Assembly: GCA_021527695.1 (NCBI GenBank)
Contig: JAKFAO010000011.1
Coordinates: 62,001 to 126,000, forward strand
Source: Naematelia aurantialba
Lineage: Eukaryota; Basidiomycota; Tremellomycetes; Tremellales; Naemateliaceae
Direction of reading: 5' to 3'
DNA length: 64,000 nucleotides
Shown here: positions 1-10,581 of the stretch, piece by piece
Layout of the letters: each line of letters opens with the position of its first letter
Numbering within the stretch: position 1 is the first letter of the stretch
Notes under the pieces: generated by a model
Database searches by the model: none
The model's input: the letters and a program-made list of their open reading frames with translations, nothing else
Told to the model about the DNA's origin: nothing
Translations under genes and position numbers: made by a program

Positions 1-351
1 GCAAACCATTCGACTGACTCGGCCGTCGGTGACCTCAACCACTCGGATGATCGCTCGGTGGAAACCGACGACGCCGCAAATCAAGCCTCCCGAAGAGAGG
101 CAGAGCCAGAGTCTGAGGGCCAGTCCGTGTCCGATACATACTCTGACCATTCTGGCCAATCGAGATCGGCTAGTCATGCCCCGAGCAGAAGCAGGGCCAC
201 GTCTCCGCGCTCAAGGTCCGTGCAACTGGGAAACACAGAGCCCCCGCATGACACAGCTTGGCGACGAAGACTCGACAGCCTGACGGCGCTGGCCACAGCT
301 GCGCAAAACTACCCACAGGTGGATGTATTGGAGCTCCCACGGTATATCTGA
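1..351 (+). CDS. 3' end of an unknown protein-coding gene (partial)
   Basis: An open frame enters from the left edge and stops with TGA at 349-351, giving about 116 C-terminal residues. The segment is rich in Ser, Asp, Glu and Arg, with SRSRATSPRSRS-like stretches, and ends in a short less biased piece (LDSLTALATAAQNY). This looks like a disordered tail, possibly an SR-like phosphorylated region. There is no domain to recognise and the start lies outside the window. The next gene is on the opposite strand and its stop is only 155 nt away, so the two are convergent. A chance open frame is possible, but length and composition favour a real gene end. Confidence 0.5.
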   Translation, partial: ANHSTDSAVGDLNHSDDRSVETDDAANQASRREAEPESEGQSVSDTYSDHSGQSRSASHAPSRSRATSPRSRSVQLGNTEPPHDTAWRRRLDSLTALATAAQNYPQVDVLELPRYI

Positions 352-505
352 ATGAGGGCAGATAGACACTACAGGATACTCCACTGCTAATCATGTTTCC
401 CTTCATGCTGCGTCGTGTCGTGCTGCTCTTGATTATGTACACATGGTTTCTCACCCGCAGCACTCGGCTGCAGGATTGTCCTATCCCCACATGAGCTTCC
501 TATTG

Positions 506-3500
506 CTAACCAAAGATATCGTTGTAGTCCGGACTGTCCACCTTGAATGTGCTGAGCTCTAATGTAGTCGTCGTCACCGTCTTGTCCACGCGGATCTGCA
601 AAGGCCCTCCTATGCTCAGCGACTCGGCTGTGTCATTGAGAGCGAAGAAGGAGAGCGCAATCTCGTTGTCGCCGTGTACGAGCACCCCCGGAGGTACGGG
701 GAAGACGAGCTGCGGTCCAGCGCCAAATTCGCCGTACCGCCGGCCGAATTGCCAGCCATTCACGTACAGCTGGGCTCGGAATCCGCCAGTGACGTTCGGG
801 AACACGAAGCTGATTTTAGTATTCTTCCAAAACAAGAACGTACCTGTAATGCACGTCGAGGCCGGCGGGATACTCGACGCGGACTTTGGCTCGATAGAAC
901 CTCACACCCGGAGCATGCAGCGGTACGTCCGGCCCACCTTCTTGCCATTCGCGGTCGTCAAATTCGGGAAGGTACCACCCTTGGCGTTCGCCGTACAGTC
1001 CGCCCACATTATAGATACCCCGCACCTTATCGGGGAAATCCACCCATCCGCCGAGATTGCCTTGCACTTTCCAAGTCACTTCCTCCCCACCAACCAACGT
1101 GTACCCTCGGATTCCTCGGGGAGACGAAATATCATTCGACATTGCCGTCGACTCGTCATATTCTTCCAGGGCGACGTTGTCCATGACAATTTGCTGAGCG
1201 TGAGCTATCGCCTCCTCAGCCTCTTACTATGACGTTGTCACCGCCTTTGATGATGGCGGCAGCAGGTAAAGTAAAGGTGGCATTGACATCTGCCATCAGC
1301 AGTGCGCGATCGTCGTCTCACCTTCAAGCCCTTCATCATTCAGCGAAGTGGTAGAGCCAAGATAGTGCCCATTGATCTGTGCCGTCAGCATTCCCAGGGT
1401 TGAACCCACTCACCCAGACCGCTGCCGCTCCGTCCGTCCCTGGGGCCAGAGTGAGGTCGATCGCCGACTCGTTGCCTGTTCCCACAAAGTGCCCTAGCCA
1501 GATGGTGTTCCCGACCGCGAACCCGTACGCCTGGCCGTACAGTACGTATTTCCCGCTGGAACTGGGATATGTCTCATTGGCGCTCGGCGTGCTGGTCTTG
1601 CTCGCGCTGACCCAAGCTGAGTCGTCGTAACCTCGAGTGATCTCGGGGAGTGAATCCTTCCACTTCCAACCGGTAATTTCGGGTGCTGTTGGAATGTCCG
1701 ACGGCCCAGGTAACTCGAAGGACCATAGGCCTGCAATGATTGATTTGGGCTTGATCAAGACATCGTTCCACGAGAACGAGGTGTACGAGCTGGCGGCCGC
1801 GAGATAGACTTTGGTGGTCGCATTGAGATCGCCTGCCAGAGCCAAAGTCGACCCATCTTTGACAGCGCTGCGGACCAAGTACCTGGCCATCAGCACAGTG
1901 GTAGGCTTTGGACTTACGGCCCAATTGTCAGTGAAGTCTCATTACTGCCGATGCTGTAATGACTCCCAAACCCGCCGTCATTAGGTATCACTGTCTCCCA
2001 AGCGAAATTGGCTTGGGCGGTGTCGAGTACAAAGAGCCACAGATCGCGTTCGGCTCCTCGAGTACGAAGAAGTGAAACATCACCAGCAACGATTGAGAAA
2101 TTCAGGGTGGTTCGGCCACTGGCTGCCCCCGAAGAGAAAGTAGAGTCGCCCAAGATCTGCTCGTAGCTAAAGTCGGTATCGGGGAACGCTATCTCGTAAG
2201 ACTGTCCAGGGACACCATATACCACCAGCACATCGATGTCGCCGAAGGAGGTGGAAGTCATAATCGCAGCTGAGCTGTGTGAGACGCAGGTGGCGCCCCA
2301 GCAGTAATTGGTGACGATGATGCGCGAGTCCTTTCATGTCAGCAGTGTCATACATCGAAACGTACCCGGCCGTTCAAGGAGACGGGAACGGTCGTTTCTC
2401 CTTGCCAATCTGATATCTTGAGGTTGAAACTGGTTTGGTCTAGCGAGCTCGAGTTTGCGTGCCGAACCACGTAGTAACCCGCGTCGGTGTCCGGGTTGCG
2501 AAGCTCGTCAACCTGTATGGTGCCGGGTGCAGCATCCGTCGGGCCAGAGTCTCCGGAAGCTACCACCCAAGTCTTTGCGAGATCGCGCGACGAGCGGACA
2601 AAGTGCGAGATGAGCTGTGTGTAAGCTGGAGAACGTGGGCAAAACTGACCTTGAGCTCGTAGTACTTGTCCTTGAGCGTCCGGTCCTCCGAGATGGCGGC
2701 CCAATAGTCGTACGAAGTCAGACCCCCTGCACCGTTAACCTTGGCTTGCAGATGAGACTCACGCGGAAACGCAGTGTGGCCGTAGTTAGTTCCACCATAT
2801 ACCATGTAAACGTTGTGCATCTTGATGCCTGCTCCATTAGCTCCAGAAACGATTTCTTCCCGCATGCCCACCCTGTGCGATATTGCTCAAGTAGAAGACC
2901 CGCTCGAACTCGGACCCGTAGAGCGAGATGCATTCCTCATATCCCTCGGTGTCGAGGACCGGGATCCACCCACCCTGGAACTCGGGCTACGCTCTTCAGC
3001 TCGATCTGGTTTAGTAAATGCATCTAGACTGACAATATAGAATGGCACGCCGAGCACTCCCGCAGTCTCTTGGAAGTACTGCCCGCTCAGCTAGAACCCG
3101 TCTGAGGACTCACGGAACGCCACGAGGTCATGACGGGGTACCAGTGTTCATAAGTGCTGCAGTCCCTGTTCTGCGGATAGCTATCCGCCCCGTCTGCACT
3201 CATTAGGTGCGGGAGACCATGTTGCGAATAGCTCCTCACAGATGTCCACAGCACCCTTGCCCGTCACCAAGCGGTACCTCTGGCTGACCTGTGCGTGTGC
3301 GTCAACAAATGCTACTAGCGCCTGTGCTAGACATACGTCATTGAACGTGAGGGGTACCACGATACCGTACTCTAGCATAAGTTTCTCCAGATGCTGGATG
3401 TACTCGAGGTCGAGTCCTCCCTCGAAACTACGATCCAGGTAATACTCTGGCACGTCAGACAGCCTTAGGTTCGATGCATTCGGCTCACCATTCTCAATCT

Positions 3501-4198
3501 GGACACCGATAATAGGTCCGCCTTTGGTGATTTGGTATTCTGCAAAGATCTCCCCTGCTGCTTTCCAATACGGCTCGTACGCAGCGGTGAAGTCTGGGTC
3601 ACTTGTTCGGAGGGAGACGTTCAGCCCTGTCACCCATCCCGGAGTACCCCCACCGGTCACCTCGGCGTTCTGTGACTATCAGCCAGGTTCTGTGGCAGCT
3701 TGTGCTCCTATACTGACAATGTATGGCCCTGGTCTGGCTACGACCCATAGCCCGGCATCGTTGGCCGCTTCAAGAAACGGGCGGACGTCCTTCCATCCTT
3801 CGAAATCCATGACGCCGGGTGCGGGATTGACCAAGCCCCAGAATGTGTATATTGAGATTGCATTGAAGCCCAGAGCTTTGATGCGTTGCATGATATCAGG
3901 ATACAGGTCAGGGACGACCACACGCCAGTCTACCAACGTCAGCCCGCTCCCAGTCGGAGCCAGGGATCGGCTCGGAGAGCTCACTGTGGACCTCGCCTGA
4001 CCACAAGTAGATGCGCTGTCCTTGAACGAACAAGCTGTATCCATCCCATTGCACCGCGTCAGTGAGATTTGTGGATTTGATGCTGGAAGACGGCTGGAAG
4101 CTCGTCGGAGGTTCATTGGCGAAGACTGCCTGGTCGGCGGCCACCGTCTTGGGCCAGGTGTAGCTGGCGAGGGTGAGAAGGGCCAGCCAAAACCGCAT
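506..4198 (-). CDS. Secreted GH35 beta-galactosidase, many short introns
   Basis: Glycoside hydrolase family 35 enzymes release terminal beta-galactose from oligosaccharides and polysaccharides. The predicted start at 4198 opens with a hydrophobic signal peptide, so the enzyme is probably secreted. Joining exons restores family motifs: SGEVHNW after removing the intron 3930-3984; IMQRIKALGFNAISIYTFW; RPGPYI followed by NAEVTGGGTPGW; QIENEY, whose first Glu is the usual acid/base; VDIYGADSYPQ; PEFQGGW, whose Glu is the usual nucleophile; and MVYGGTNYG. The C-terminal part has the beta-sandwich segments expected of large fungal enzymes and stops at 506-508. At least six introns are needed, and QIENEY and VDIYG are themselves split by introns. 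Total length should be near 1,000 residues, as in fungal LacA-type enzymes. The family call is firm; 3' exon ends were not all worked out. It is divergent from a transporter gene at 4784. Confidence 0.88.
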
Positions 4199-4783
4199 GG
4201 TGACTAACTAGTGGCTCAGAGGATTCAAAATGTGGTCATGGGGAGAAAAGAACAGTGCCAGGCTCGGAAGTCTGACGTCGCAGGGTACAAGCAATGCGTG
4301 CACGATGGTTGTCACGGCGTCGCCGAGCGAGACATGGTATTGCGTCGGAAGAATGGAAGCCGCGACAAGGGACAATCGATAAGAGTGAGAGTAGTCTTGG
4401 CTTCATTATGACACGGGTTGCACAAGGTTAAACGCAGGCATTCATCTCAGGGGACCTTGGTGTTGATTCCTATGCTACCCCTCGAGCGTATGAGCCCTTG
4501 CATAGGAGGATAGGTGCTATGCCCTCTCTTGTATAGACAAACTGCCCACCGAAGAGGGAATGGGATGCCCGCATCGGTCAAATCCGCCCACACCATCCCA
4601 TCGTCCTCGTCCTTGTTGGGATGCACTTTGTTGTAATAGTCTGTCACCACCCTTGTTAGTCACACGCTTTTTGCCTCGGGAGTGTGATTGCGACGTGTCA
4701 TGCCCATAGAGGGGCACACTGTATATAGCCACATGTCGCCGAGCCGTACACGTCTGCTGCCAACCAGTCCCACTCGGCTCAGC
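4199..4783. promoter_or_regulatory. Divergent intergenic region between beta-galactosidase and MFS transporter
   Basis: These 585 nt separate two divergent start codons and must contain both promoters and 5' leaders. The open frames visible here are short and biased by neither strand. I see no clear TATA box or recognisable operator. The shared position allows joint control of the two genes, but that is inference. Confidence 0.5.
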
Positions 4784-6972
4784 ATGTCAGCCACCCCAAC
4801 GCCATCTCCCATTGACGCGAAGCGTATGACCGTCTTGGTCGCTTGTGTGATAGCTGGGGTAGCTAGGTGAGCTTGTCACATTTCCATGATCGGCGACATT
4901 ACGGTAGACTGACACCGGCAGTGGATCCAACTATGTGTATTCTGCATATGCACCCCAGCTCGCGTCGCAGCTAGTCATATCTTCAACCCAGGTCAACATC
5001 GTCGGCGTAGCAGGCAACTTGGGTGTATATCTCTCTGGTCCAGTGTGAGTGGGACAAGCCTTCACATAGCCGCAGATCCTCCTTCCTGCTCCTTGATATC
5101 ATGCGTCGGGGGATGCACTTTGCTGACAACTATTAGATGGGGGAAACTTGTAGACTCTCGGGGACAAAGATTGTGGGTAGACTTCACCTTGCAATTCGGC
5201 CACATCTGACATCCATAGACCGCTGCTGCTCGGCGCAGCATGCAATTCGATCGGCTACTTCACCGTTAGAGCCTTTGCAACTCACTCGATTCCAATTCGT
5301 GCCGCACCCTCGGACCCTCCCTCGGCCGTCGGTCTCTCCTTCCTCTGCCTGGCCATGTTCTTGACAGGGGCTGGCGGCTCGGCGGGGCTGTCATCATCCG
5401 TCAATGCCATTGCGCGATCGTTCTCCGACAAGACGCGGGCCTCGGCGACGGGGATGGTCTTGGCTGGCTTTGGCCTGAGCGCTTTCACCTTCTCCACGGT
5501 CGGCCATCTGATATACGGCGGAGACGCGGCCGGGCTTCTCCTCTTGCTGGCACTGGGAACAAGCATCCCCTTGCTGGTCGGCTCCTTTATCATTCGGACG
5601 GTGCCTCAACCGAAAGAGGCGGACGGGTACGAGCGGGTCGGTACGGATACCCCAGAGGTCCTCATGGACGACGAAAGCGGGAGGACGTCGAACGACTCGC
5701 TGGAGCGATACCATTCCCACTCTCTGGAGCTTGTACGCTCACGATCCCCGACGTTGCGCGGCCGATCCGAGCATCCGCGCGTACACTTCGCCTCGACCTC
5801 AGCGGTAGACCCCGCCGACTCGGCTGTGCTCAAGCCACCGCCTCTGGCCCGAGCATCGTCTCTCCCGCCGTCGGCAATCTCGCTCACGCCGTACAACCTG
5901 CTCTCTTCCACCGATGCCCACCTTCTCTTCGTCATCCTTGCGTTGCTCTGCGGCACAGGACTCATGTACATCAACAACGTCGGCACCGTCGCACTAGCCC
6001 TCACTCGCCAGGGCCACTTTGACTACGACCGCCGTGAAGTCAGCGGATGGCAGGCAAAACAGGTCGCCACAATCAGCGTGTGGAACTGCGCTGGGCGGAT
6101 CATTGGCGGTAAGTGGTGCATGCTACGCATCGACGGTCCGCTGATAGCGTTCTCGAGGGATCTTTTCGGACTTTTGTAAAGCCAAATTCGAGTTGCGAAG
6201 GGTATGTACCTCTGTCTGGGGAAGGAGGTCACAGCTCGAGGCTAGGACTGACCGTTCAGATCTGGTTCCTTCCCATCGTTGCCGCTGGCTTTGTAGCCTC
6301 GCAAGTCGCTGGACTCAATACCACCTCGGTCAAGCATCTGTGGATCGTCTCGACTCTTCTGGGAGTCTCATACGGCAGTCTGTTCAATGTGATGCCAATG
6401 TTGGTGTTGGAGTGGTTTGGAATGCGTAAGCGGTCATTTGTGCAAGACGCGTTGGGTCAAGCTGATCCCGCCGTGCAGCGCACTTTTCTCAGGTTGGCAT
6501 CGCGGCTCTTTGTGGGGTCGTAAAGCTGACGGTGACAGAACTACGGTTGGCTCTGCGTCGCGCCCGTCATCGGCGGAAACATCTTCAACCTCGTCTTTGG
6601 TCGAGTCTTCGACTCCCATACCGTCAGTCTTGCACCTGTGGCGACAGCTGAGTCTTGGTCATGTTCTGACGGTACTAGGTCGGCCAGATCGGGGCTCCCG
6701 AATCTGGCGCGGTTGTGCTGGCAGACACGGTGCGGTCGTTTTTCGAGCGTGCTGGCGGAGGAATTCCTGACGACGGTAAACACGACTGTACGCCGCTCGT
6801 CCTTCTGGCCATTGACCGCCCACGCTGAAGTTTTTCAGGCCTGGTAGGAGCGACTTGTTATGCTTCTGCATTCAAGCTGTCGACGCTGGGCTGTTGTGTC
6901 GCGTTTGTGCTCAGCGTTCTGGCGGGGATCAGGAGAGAACGACGGAGCCGAGAGCGCGCCAAGGCATTGTGA
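4784..6972 (+). CDS. MFS transporter, nodulin-like / MCH1 type
   Basis: A membrane transporter of the major facilitator superfamily, closest in pattern to nodulin-like/MCH1 proteins. Exon 1 is 4784-4866; after an intron to 4921 the frame continues SGSNYVYSAYAPQL, GVAGNLGVYLSGPV, WGKLVDSRG and LLLGAACNSIGYFTV. The largest exon, covering about 5200-6110, carries MFLTGAGGSAGLSSSVNA, several hydrophobic helices, a long hydrophilic central loop rich in Ser, Arg and Asp, then ALLCGTGLMYINNVGTVA. A short exon near 6157-6200 encodes GIFSDFCKAKFELRR, the post-GRIIGG loop typical of this group. Later exons encode IWFLPIVAAGFVASQVAG, PMLVLEWFGM and NYGWLCVAPVIGGNIFN, and the last helix ends in ERRSRERAKAL at 6972. 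The substrate cannot be read from sequence; the yeast namesake is a monocarboxylate-permease homolog of unsettled function. Start chosen because it opens directly into the first helix. Confidence 0.75.
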
Positions 6973-7546
6973 GTGATATCCGAGCTACCCGCTGCATACC
7001 TATTTGCCAAACGAGCATCGTGTCGTTGGCGCGCTGTCAGCGTTCCATTACGACGGAAGGCTGGCTGAGCTGTCCCGAACTGACGGCTCGTTAGGTTGAT
7101 GAGTCACGATACGAGTCCTTGACGTGCAAGCAAGGCGATGAGCGAATCCCTAGGGGGGGCGATTAGAAACGGCAGTCGTAACTCGACATAGATTGTAGAT
7201 GAGGGCGTGCGAGATACGAGATGATGACATGCGCGTGTGACGATTCCCTCGAAACCCAGCCTCCATGTCACTGGCCTTGAGACGGGGGCCAGTGACCTGC
7301 TGAGCGTGGCATCGCGCCGACACTCCGAGACAACCTGCATCCCCATGTACGATGTCTGATATCTACCCAACTGTCTACCTCAACTCGACGCAATCTACAA
7401 TGGTAAAGTCGCACGCGGCGTAGCGCCACGTCCTCGCTCGCGACGATACTCATCCCTGGCTGTACTCATCCCTGATTGTACTCATCCCTGACTATACTCC
7501 CCATAAGAGGGGTAATGCAGCCGTCGTTGACCGGCACCGACTATGC
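6973..7546. other. Convergent intergenic region, no gene seen
   Basis: Between the transporter stop and the guanine deaminase stop. Only short open frames without domain features. At about 7450-7500 the phrase 'actcatccctg' recurs three times with small changes, a minor direct repeat. No RNA gene recognised. Confidence 0.5.
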
Positions 7547-9521
7547 CTATGCCGCTCCGGCAACTCTGCGCCCGCGGACCCAGACATCAGCCACGTCGCG
7601 ATCGTCTCCGCCCCAGATCCACCGCTCAAACACAGTCAGGACAGGCTCGTCCCTCTGTGCCCATAAGGCCGGATTGGCCGGGCGGATCCGCAGCGCATCA
7701 AACTCCTTGCCGACGGCCAGGGAGCCAATGGTATCGCCGAGCCGGCAGAGGGTGGCCCCGCCCATCGTGGCGAGGTAGAAGATCTCGGACAGCGATAGGG
7801 ACGGCGAGGGGGCGGCGAATGACAGAAAGCGGGAAACGTCAGACGCGTGCCGCATGGCCGTCATGATTGTTGGCGAGTACCCGCCTGAGCAGTCTGTCCC
7901 CAGCCCAACCTAAGCCGTAGAGTCAGTCTAGTCTTCATGTCTGACGATACGCTCGGGCGAGGCGTGGTGAAGTGGAGGGATGACCCACCTTTACGCCCTT
8001 GTCCAGCATGGCTCGGACCCTAGCACACCCGGACGACAAATGAATGTTGCTGGTGGGACAATGGCTGACCCCCGCTCCAGTATCGCGGATAAGTTCCATC
8101 TCCTCGTCGCTCAAGTGCACGCAGTGTGCCAGAATCGTCCCGGGCGCTAGGAGGTGGTGATCCGCGTACACGGCAGCATACGACTTGGAGTCTGGGAAGA
8201 GCTCGGCGGCTTTGGCGCATTCTGCCAGGTTCTCGGACAGGTGCGTCTGGATCAGAAGGGGAGGCGTATGTGCTTTGGAGATGGAGGCGAGAGATGTGAG
8301 TAGACGAGGAGTACATGATATGGCGAACCGAGGCGTCACGATGGGCTGGACAAGCGGCGCGAGCGCACTTGAAGATCCGGCAGCCGAGGATGAGGGTGCT
8401 AGCGCAGTTATGGCCGAGACAAAAGTTTCCGTATCGCGGAGCGAGTCGTCGGTGGTCTCGACGTAATCTTGCGGGCAGTTCCGATCCATGCAGCATTTAC
8501 CGATAAATGCGCGCTGTCCTGGACAAACTCAGCGGCTGTACAATTCCTCCTCAAGCACCCCAGAGGCATCCAGGGTAGCGCTGGAATGGCGCACGTACCT
8601 CGATCGAGGCAGATTTGTGCCAAGGCCAGACTGGCCTCTACATGCGTCGTGGCATAATAACAGCACGTCGTTGTCTGAGGACAATCGGATCAGCTCGTTC
8701 TCTTTCTGTGTCTCTCTTTGCGCTTGCAGCCCCCCCGCAGGCCGCCGCCGTCCGAACTGAGACTCACGCCAAACCCAAGTCCACGCGTCACGACCTGGCT
8801 GTAAATCTTTTGCGCATACGCCGCATCGGCAAACTTGCGCTCGGTCGGAAACGTGAGCTGTTGCAGCCAGTCGAGAAGCTGCATGGTCCCACCCAGGCCG
8901 ACATTGGGGTACTGTGGTGCGTGCTGTGGTGATGAGCTGAGCTTTCATGATGGTCTACTGGTGTCTGCACCTCGCTGGCTTAGACGTCAAGGTCACCCCA
9001 ACGAAGTGCCAGTCTCCGCACCCCGTCCCCGCTCCTGCGCAGTAACTGTTCCGATCTCCCTTGGCAGTCTCGCCATCTCTGTCCTTGACCAGTAGGCAAC
9101 CAGACGCATCCCTCGACATCTCATCCCTTGACACTTTGACATCTCGACCCCGTGACCCCGTGACACCTCGACATCTCACTCCTTACACCCCGCATCTCAC
9201 CCCTGATGCCTCGATTTGACAGTAACTCACGGTATGTGTATCGACCAAACCCGGACAGACAAACTCGCCCTGTGGGATCTGCACGATCTCGCATCCTGCA
9301 TCTCCCCCGCCCCCCGCCCCCTCAGCGGCACCAGCGACGATGTCCACCCCATGCGCCGCCGCTACATCCTGCACCGTCTCCCCTTTGACGTTCTGCTCGA
9401 TCCACTCGATGAGTCCGTCCGGGCCGACGCACAGCAGGGTATCGGCGAGAACTTCGAGGCGGGCCGGTGTCGGCGTGTGGATGAAGGTGCCGTGGTAGAT
9501 TGTTCGTGTAGGGCGAGACAT
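7547..9521 (-). CDS. Guanine deaminase (amidohydrolase)
   Basis: Hydrolyses guanine to xanthine and ammonia in purine catabolism; a zinc metalloenzyme of the amidohydrolase fold. The chosen start at 9521 opens MSRPTRTIYHGTFIHTPTP; an upstream in-frame ATG at 9569 is possible. Motifs in order after joining exons: FVCPGLVDTHT then HAPQYPNVGLGG, forming the metal-binding HTH across an intron at 8924-9230; LLDWLQQLTFPTERKFAD; a segment ending FIGKCCMDRNCPQDYVE; LLIQTHLSEN; ILAHCVHLSDEEMELI; GAGVSHCPTSNIHLSSG; and VGLGTDCSGGYSPT near 7870-7910 with the catalytic Asp. The protein ends VWVRGRRVAGAA at 7547. All expected metal and substrate motifs are present, so it should be active. The 307-nt first large intron is much longer than usual here and carries degenerate repeats. 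Neighbours do not suggest a purine cluster. Confidence 0.9.
9105..9200. repeat. Degenerate 'gacatctcg / ccttgacac' short repeats in an intron
   Basis: Within the guanine deaminase intron 8924-9230 the words gacatctc, ccgtgac and acacctcgacatctc recur several times over about 95 nt in a pyrimidine-rich context. Copies are imperfect, so this is an eroded minisatellite. The same kind of word (gtgacat) forms a larger array at 63120-63430. Confidence 0.5.
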
Positions 9522-10581
9522 GCTAGCGGTCGAGGATTTGACACAGGATGCGGAGATGACAACAGGCAAGGTGGTGGTCTCGGTGCCTGCCTACGCACGA
9601 GGTGGTCGGACGAGTTGGCGTGGGCGTTACCTTGAAGCTTAGTCGGAGGATACTCGTCCTTTTATTGTCGCGGGAGAGTACCTACAGATCGTCAGCTATG
9701 CCATCCCGCTGTGCGAGCGTACGTCCATACGGCCGTACGACAGAGACAATGGGAGAGAGGAGACGAGGTAGCATCAGACAGTCCTCGTTGTCGAGGGATT
9801 AGCAAACGCTGGAATGGCGGCATTGCCTCGGCTCAGAGCCCCAGCATGTATCATCGTGTTGCTCGTCGCCGCGACGCCGTTGCCAGGACACCACGACGAC
9901 GACACCACCACTGCCGCGGACGTTGCCATGGCGTTGGCGTGGCCGAGGCCGAGACGAGGGGTGACGGCGATATGGGTTGTCACCAGCAAAGAGAGCGACT
10001 CACGCGGCGTTGCTTCTCAGATCTGAGAACGACTCGAGAGCTGCAGGCCGCGCTATGCCGTATCGGCAGGTACTCGAGCTGGTCCGACTGGCAAAGGGGC
10101 TTGCGGGCAGGGAGTGAGGCCTGCAAATGACGAGTGAGTTGCGGCGTCGGGTCGGTCGGTCTGCGTCCCTTTCGATGGCGCAGCTACTCGTCCTTGGCGG
10201 GCTGGTCTCGCAACTACCGCTTCCGCTGTGGTGACTCCTTCTGTGACCCTCGGACGGCGTGACTCGTTGTATATGCGTGTAGCGTGAGCAGAGAGACGAT
10301 TGCTCCCTTACATGGTGAAGTGACCGCTTTAGATACAAAATGGAAAATCAGCAAAGCCGGTGAGGCCGGAACGTCGACAGACTCCAATTCCCGACGACAA
10401 CGGGCCACCGACCAACGCGCATCTTTCGTGCAGCGCGTGTCGGCAGCGACGACGACGGGTCTCACAGCGCTGCAGGCAAGTCTTCGCATGCACAAATGTG
10501 TGATGATAGACAACTAGTATGATGCACTGGTGGCTCCCAGATTCTGCCAGATTCCATCGCCCAGCAAGTGAAACCCCGAGG
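9522..10581. other. Intergenic region upstream of guanine deaminase, no convincing gene
   Basis: This kilobase lies between the guanine deaminase start and the velvet gene stop. It must hold the guanine deaminase promoter and the velvet 3' UTR. Open frames up to about 140 codons occur on both strands, but none has a domain, and their composition is that of shadow frames (Arg, Ser and Thr rich). No tRNA-like or other RNA signal was recognised by eye. Confidence 0.45.
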
